In this document: in pieces, positions 41,784 to 44,181 of the stretch | How positions within the stretch are numbered: the first letter of the stretch is position 1 | Layout of the letters: each line of letters begins with the position of its first letter | Origin: Candidatus Melainabacteria bacterium GWF2_37_15 | GTDB lineage: Bacteria; Cyanobacteriota; Vampirovibrionia; Gastranaerophilales; UBA9971 | Assembly (NCBI GenBank): GCA_001784565.1 | Contig: MFRL01000016.1 | Span: 1 to 44,181, forward strand | Direction: 5' to 3' | Length of the DNA stretch: 44,181 nucleotides | The notes under the pieces: model-generated | Databases searched by the model: none | What the model was told of the DNA's origin: nothing | The model's input: only the letters and a program-made list of their open reading frames with translations | Made by a program: the position numbers and the translations under genes

Positions 41784-42062
41784 ATGATTAAAAGTTTTAA
41801 GCATAAAGGTTTAGAAGATTTTTTTCTAAAAGGGAGTATTAAAGGTATAAATCCTGATTACTCTAGAAAAATCCGACGAATTTTAAGCTTGCTTAATGAA
41901 GCTGAAGATGTAAATGAATTAAACTACACAGGATTTAGGCTTCATAAGCTAAAGGGTAAAATGCAAAATCTTTGGTCTGTAACTGTTAGTGGAAATTATC
42001 GCATAACCTTTGAATTTAAAGAAAAAAATGCTTATATTTTAGATTACACAGACTATCATTGA
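41784..42062 (+). CDS. higB: HigB toxin (RelE superfamily)
   Basis: This 92-aa HigB-type mRNA interferase has IKSFKHKGLEDFFLKGSIKG at the N-terminus, then GFRLHKLKGKMQNLWSVTVS with GNYRITFEF near the end, the typical signature of the plasmid-maintenance killer family. I chose ATG 41784; the frame is open to 41745, but that part is the promoter. There is no Shine-Dalgarno sequence and the leader would be about 4 nt. higA follows after 11 bp. Confidence 0.92.
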   Translation: MIKSFKHKGLEDFFLKGSIKGINPDYSRKIRRILSLLNEAEDVNELNYTGFRLHKLKGKMQNLWSVTVSGNYRITFEFKEKNAYILDYTDYH

Positions 42063-42073
42063 GGTTAAAACCT

Positions 42074-42364
42074 ATGGAAATGTACAATCCCTGCCATCCC
42101 GGCGAAATTTTAAGAGAGAAAACTCTCAAAAATCTTAATATTACTGTTACTGAATTTGCTAAACTACTCGGAGTTTCCAGGCAGGCTATTTCAGAGATAG
42201 TCAATGAAAAAAGAGGAATTAGTCCGCAGATGGCACTCAGGCTGTCAAAAGCCCTTGGCACTTCACCTGATTTATGGCTTAGGATGCAGATGTCTTATGA
42301 CTTATGGCAGGCCAAGCAGTCTATAAATCTTGATAACATCAGATTAATAAAGAAAACAGCATAA
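42074..42364 (+). CDS. higA: HigA antitoxin (XRE-type HTH)
   Basis: This 96-aa antitoxin begins MEMYNPCHPGEILREKTLK, the classic HigA N-terminus, with the helix-turn-helix in VTEFAKLLGVSRQAISEIVN and LRLSKALGTSPDLWLRMQ at the end. It neutralises HigB and should repress the promoter at 41745-41773. ATG 42074 has GAGG about 10 nt upstream; a TTG at 42059 is possible and would overlap higB. The alaS-like remnant starts right after its stop. Confidence 0.93.
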   Translation: MEMYNPCHPGEILREKTLKNLNITVTEFAKLLGVSRQAISEIVNEKRGISPQMALRLSKALGTSPDLWLRMQMSYDLWQAKQSINLDNIRLIKKTA

Positions 42365-42365
42365 C

Positions 42366-42464
42366 GGAGGCAGAGGCGGTGGCCGGCCTAATTTTGCCCA
42401 GGCTGGCGCTAGCGATGCAACGTGTCTTGATGCGGCGCTGGAGGAGTTAAAGGGACGTTTTTAG
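42366..42464 (+). pseudogene. Remnant of an alaS 3' end
   Basis: Reading from GGC at 42375 gives GGGRPNFAQAGASDATCLDA, then ALEELKGRF and a stop, against ATDAACLDA in the same place of the intact alaS. About 90 bp are clearly homologous to 41633-41722, with several mostly silent differences; upstream similarity fades near 42366. It lies directly after higA and is the far border of the HigBA insertion. It has no start codon of its own. Confidence 0.9.
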
Positions 42465-42482
42465 CATCCTATTGATTTTATT

Positions 42483-42842
42483 TCAAATTGAAAAGATAGT
42501 CTCTTTTGCTTTATCTACCCTGCTAATAAATTCATCTTTAGTAAAACCAGGTCTAAATGCCTTTTTTTCAAAATGAATTAAAGCACGTGGTGAACATACA
42601 GGATTTTTACTATAACCATTTTCACTCGGTTTAATTACCCTAATAATACTTATACTAATGCTCTTAAATAGACCGAACCATTTCTTTTCTCCACCGATAA
42701 ACATCTCAACATCTTGTGCTTTTTCCTTTAACTCAGGCAAGGCTGCTTTAAATTCTTCACCACCTATTTTAAGAACTTTTTTACTTGGTTGATGAAGGGC
42801 CATTCCGAATTTAACTTTATTATTTGAATTGTTAATTTGCAT
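42483..42842 (-). CDS. Orphan protein with N-terminal IN...FG motif
   Basis: I do not recognise this 119-aa protein. It starts MQINNSNNKVKFGMALHQPS. The body is basic with one moderately hydrophobic stretch (WFGLFKSISISIIRVIK, about 52-68) and a helical C-terminus (TKDEFISRVDKAKETI). A weak AGCAGG ribosome site precedes the ATG. It stands alone between the alaS remnant and the membrane-protein gene. The N-terminal pattern matches the orphans at 30378-30848 and 38620-38952. Confidence 0.65.
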   Translation of the reverse strand: MQINNSNNKVKFGMALHQPSKKVLKIGGEEFKAALPELKEKAQDVEMFIGGEKKWFGLFKSISISIIRVIKPSENGYSKNPVCSPRALIHFEKKAFRPGFTKDEFISRVDKAKETIFSI

Positions 42843-42889
42843 AAAATACCTGCTCTATTTTCATAACATTAAAATATCATATCAAAAAC

Positions 42890-43270
42890 CTACATTTTTC
42901 GCACAGTGTCAGACACCCCAGGCACTTCGCCATACCTGCCCATAAATGCTGAAAATGCTAAATAAACTGATAGAGCTACTATTGCAAAATTAATTATAGA
43001 AAATCCTAGTATCAAAGGAAAATCCTTTAAAAAATAGGCTATGTTAACTGTTAAAGGCCCTATTATCGGCATTATTTTTACAATTGCCAAAAGAATGTTT
43101 AAAACCAGCCCCACTACATATATGAGAATAAATATGAAAATTGACTGAAATATATGAAATCGTGTAAAAGCTGAAAGCCGATCATGCCTGATATGAGAAA
43201 CAATAAGCCATATAAATCCTACAAGGCCACTTGTAAGGTATGACAGACTGCTTATTATTCTATCCTTCAT
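42890..43270 (-). CDS. Small membrane protein, possibly Tic20-like/DUF4870-like
   Basis: This 126-aa protein has about four hydrophobic segments: SYLTSGLVGFIWLIVSHI, FQSIFIFILIYVVGLVLNI, IIGPLTVNIAYFL and ILGFSIINFAIVALSVYLAF. It ends with a short soluble tail GRYGEVPGVSDTVRKM. The four-helix layout and this tail recall small Tic20-type proteins of cyanobacteria, but this is tentative. I chose ATG 43268-43270, with AGGAGG about 12 nt upstream; 43279 is an alternative. It overlaps the TPR gene by 11 bp and is co-transcribed with it and rpsR. Confidence 0.65.
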   Translation of the reverse strand: MKDRIISSLSYLTSGLVGFIWLIVSHIRHDRLSAFTRFHIFQSIFIFILIYVVGLVLNILLAIVKIMPIIGPLTVNIAYFLKDFPLILGFSIINFAIVALSVYLAFSAFMGRYGEVPGVSDTVRKM

Positions 43271-44033
43271 TGATATCATACTCCTCCTCATTAATTATCT
43301 TTTCTATTGTACCAGATGCATACTCTTCGAGAGTCTTTTCATATATGTATCTAATTTCTTGATTAGTAGGCTCTAGTTGGCTTGCATGCCTGTAATAATC
43401 AATGGATTGCTCGATATTACCCGTTAAAACAAGCGTATTGCCAAGCGCCATATAGGTTAAACTATTCTGGTTATTAATTTCTATGGCCTTTTTATAGTGT
43501 TCTATTGCTTCATCATAAAGGTTTTTTTCAACAAATGTATTCGCCAGGATAATAAACGTTTTATCATCTTTAGGTTCTAAAGATATTGCCTTTTTGTATT
43601 TTTCTATTGCCTCATCCATTTCGCCGGCCTCGGATTTGGCAATACCGTAGCATAAGTGGATTTTATAATCATCAGGAGATATTGAAGCAGCTTTTTCAAA
43701 ATATTGGAATGCTTTAGCGTAAATTTTTAGCTCCGTGTAGGCATTTCCAAGGCAAACCATTAATTCATAATCCTCTTCATTAAAGGAGAGTGCTTTTTCG
43801 TAAAATCTAACAGCATCTTCGTACTCGCATAAATCCATATAAATATTTGCAAGATTGGAATAAAGCTCATGATTGTCAGGATTAAGTTTTAATGCTTGGC
43901 TGTAGTATTTTATCGCTTTTTCGTATTTTTTAATTTCATAAAAAGCCGACCCCAATTCCGTATAGATTTCAGGGTCGTCTGGATTTAACTCTAATTTACT
44001 TTTTAGGTAAATTATTGTTTTTTCAAAGCTCAT
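43260..44033 (-). CDS. Tetratricopeptide repeat protein
   Basis: This 257-aa protein is made of about six to seven consecutive 34-residue TPR units (for example PEIYTELGSAFYEIKKYEKA, ELYSNLANIYMDLCEYEDA), followed by an acidic tail (INEEEYDINEG). It has no signal peptide or membrane segment, so it is probably a cytoplasmic protein-interaction scaffold. I chose ATG 44031-44033, 1 bp after the rpsR stop, with AAGGA upstream; a TTG at 44045 would overlap rpsR. The partner is unknown. Confidence 0.9.
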   Translation of the reverse strand: MSFEKTIIYLKSKLELNPDDPEIYTELGSAFYEIKKYEKAIKYYSQALKLNPDNHELYSNLANIYMDLCEYEDAVRFYEKALSFNEEDYELMVCLGNAYTELKIYAKAFQYFEKAASISPDDYKIHLCYGIAKSEAGEMDEAIEKYKKAISLEPKDDKTFIILANTFVEKNLYDEAIEHYKKAIEINNQNSLTYMALGNTLVLTGNIEQSIDYYRHASQLEPTNQEIRYIYEKTLEEYASGTIEKIINEEEYDINEG

Positions 44034-44034
44034 A

Positions 44035-44181
44035 TTATCCTTCAAAGATATATGGTATTAATGCATTTTCTCTTGCTATTTTTACTGCATTCGCCAGTCT
44101 TCTCTGATGAAATGCACAATTCCCGGTTATTCTTCTTGGGATTATTTTTCCTCTTTCTGTGAGGTATCTTTTTAATCTTGT
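44035..44181 (-). CDS. rpsR: 30S ribosomal protein S18 (3' part)
   Basis: The last 48 codons of bS18 run off the window edge. The translation reads [20 protein letters not shown], then [20 protein letters not shown] and LIPYIFEG. The [12 protein letters not shown]-x-H-Q-R-x-L block is diagnostic. The start and any upstream rpsF/ssb are outside the window. The TPR gene follows 1 bp later, so it is expressed with this ribosomal operon. Confidence 0.95.
   Translation of the reverse strand, partial: TRLKRYLTERGKIIPRRITGNCAFHQRRLANAVKIARENALIPYIFEG

Noticed and set aside
30914-42464. Prophage or integrative element spanning the accessory stretch
   Set aside because: No integrase, structural phage gene or attachment-site pair is visible; the mobile parts are a single IS and local TA insertions among housekeeping genes.

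Overview
The window is an AT-rich bacterial chromosome segment (about one third G+C by eye) from a Gram-negative organism that makes lipid A (lpxD, lpxC, fabZ, lpxA) and probably menaquinone by the futalosine route (mqnE). The prepilin-like N-terminus, the lpx/fabZ order, a possible Tic20-like membrane protein, the DUF151 bifunctional nuclease and the many small orphan proteins together suggest a non-photosynthetic cyanobacterial relative (Vampirovibrionia/'Melainabacteria', possibly Gastranaerophilales). This placement is an inference, not something the sequence proves. No rRNA, tRNA, CRISPR array or prophage was seen.

Layout. 0-1.3 kb: membrane-anchored thioredoxin plus CcdA. 1.3-5.7 kb: rpsU (TTG start), an Ala/Glu/Lys-rich protein, mqnE and lepA, with a possible 34-codon gene upstream of lepA. 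5.7-6.8 kb: non-coding DNA built of a 362-bp tandem repeat carrying terminators and nested palindromes. 6.8-12.6 kb: DUF151 nuclease, tsaD, pilin-like protein, ssb, a DUF1537 kinase/PdxA-family pair and an alpha/beta hydrolase. 12.7-17.5 kb: the lpxD-lpxC-fabZ-lpxA lipid A cluster, split between lpxC and fabZ by an AlbA_2/Schlafen-like gene bordered by palindromic repeats. 17.5-18.3 kb: a protein with an annexin-like repeat. 18.4-26.1 kb: a probable single transcription unit of MNT-HEPN toxin-antitoxin, rfbA, a 1204-aa multi-GAF histidine kinase, nadB and nadC. 26-31 kb: FAD-dependent and Gfo/Idh oxidoreductases, acpS, ROK kinase and small orphans. 30.9-31.8 kb: an apparently intact IS982-like element. 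31.8-34.2 kb: a PAS histidine kinase and a REC-GGDEF-REC regulator. 34.3-42.9 kb: an accessory-rich stretch with two HigBA-type modules, a helicase-nuclease fusion, alaS and small orphans. 42.9-44.2 kb: a membrane protein, a TPR protein and the 3' part of rpsR.

The most notable patterns are these. (1) Two unrelated toxin-antitoxin modules each sit between an intact gene and a diverged duplicate of that gene's end (helicase 5' end; alaS 3' end). (2) Several genes, including all three toxin-antitoxin operons, have a -10 box only 4 to 12 nt before the start codon and no Shine-Dalgarno sequence, suggesting leaderless or near-leaderless mRNAs. (3) Four otherwise unrelated small orphan proteins have an FG dipeptide near the N-terminus, three of them preceded by Ile-Asn. 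(4) One protein carries what looks like an annexin repeat. (5) A 362-bp tandem repeat with an internal terminator and a nested-palindrome element lies upstream of the DUF151 gene.

All functional calls come from reading motifs and domain patterns. No database search was run.
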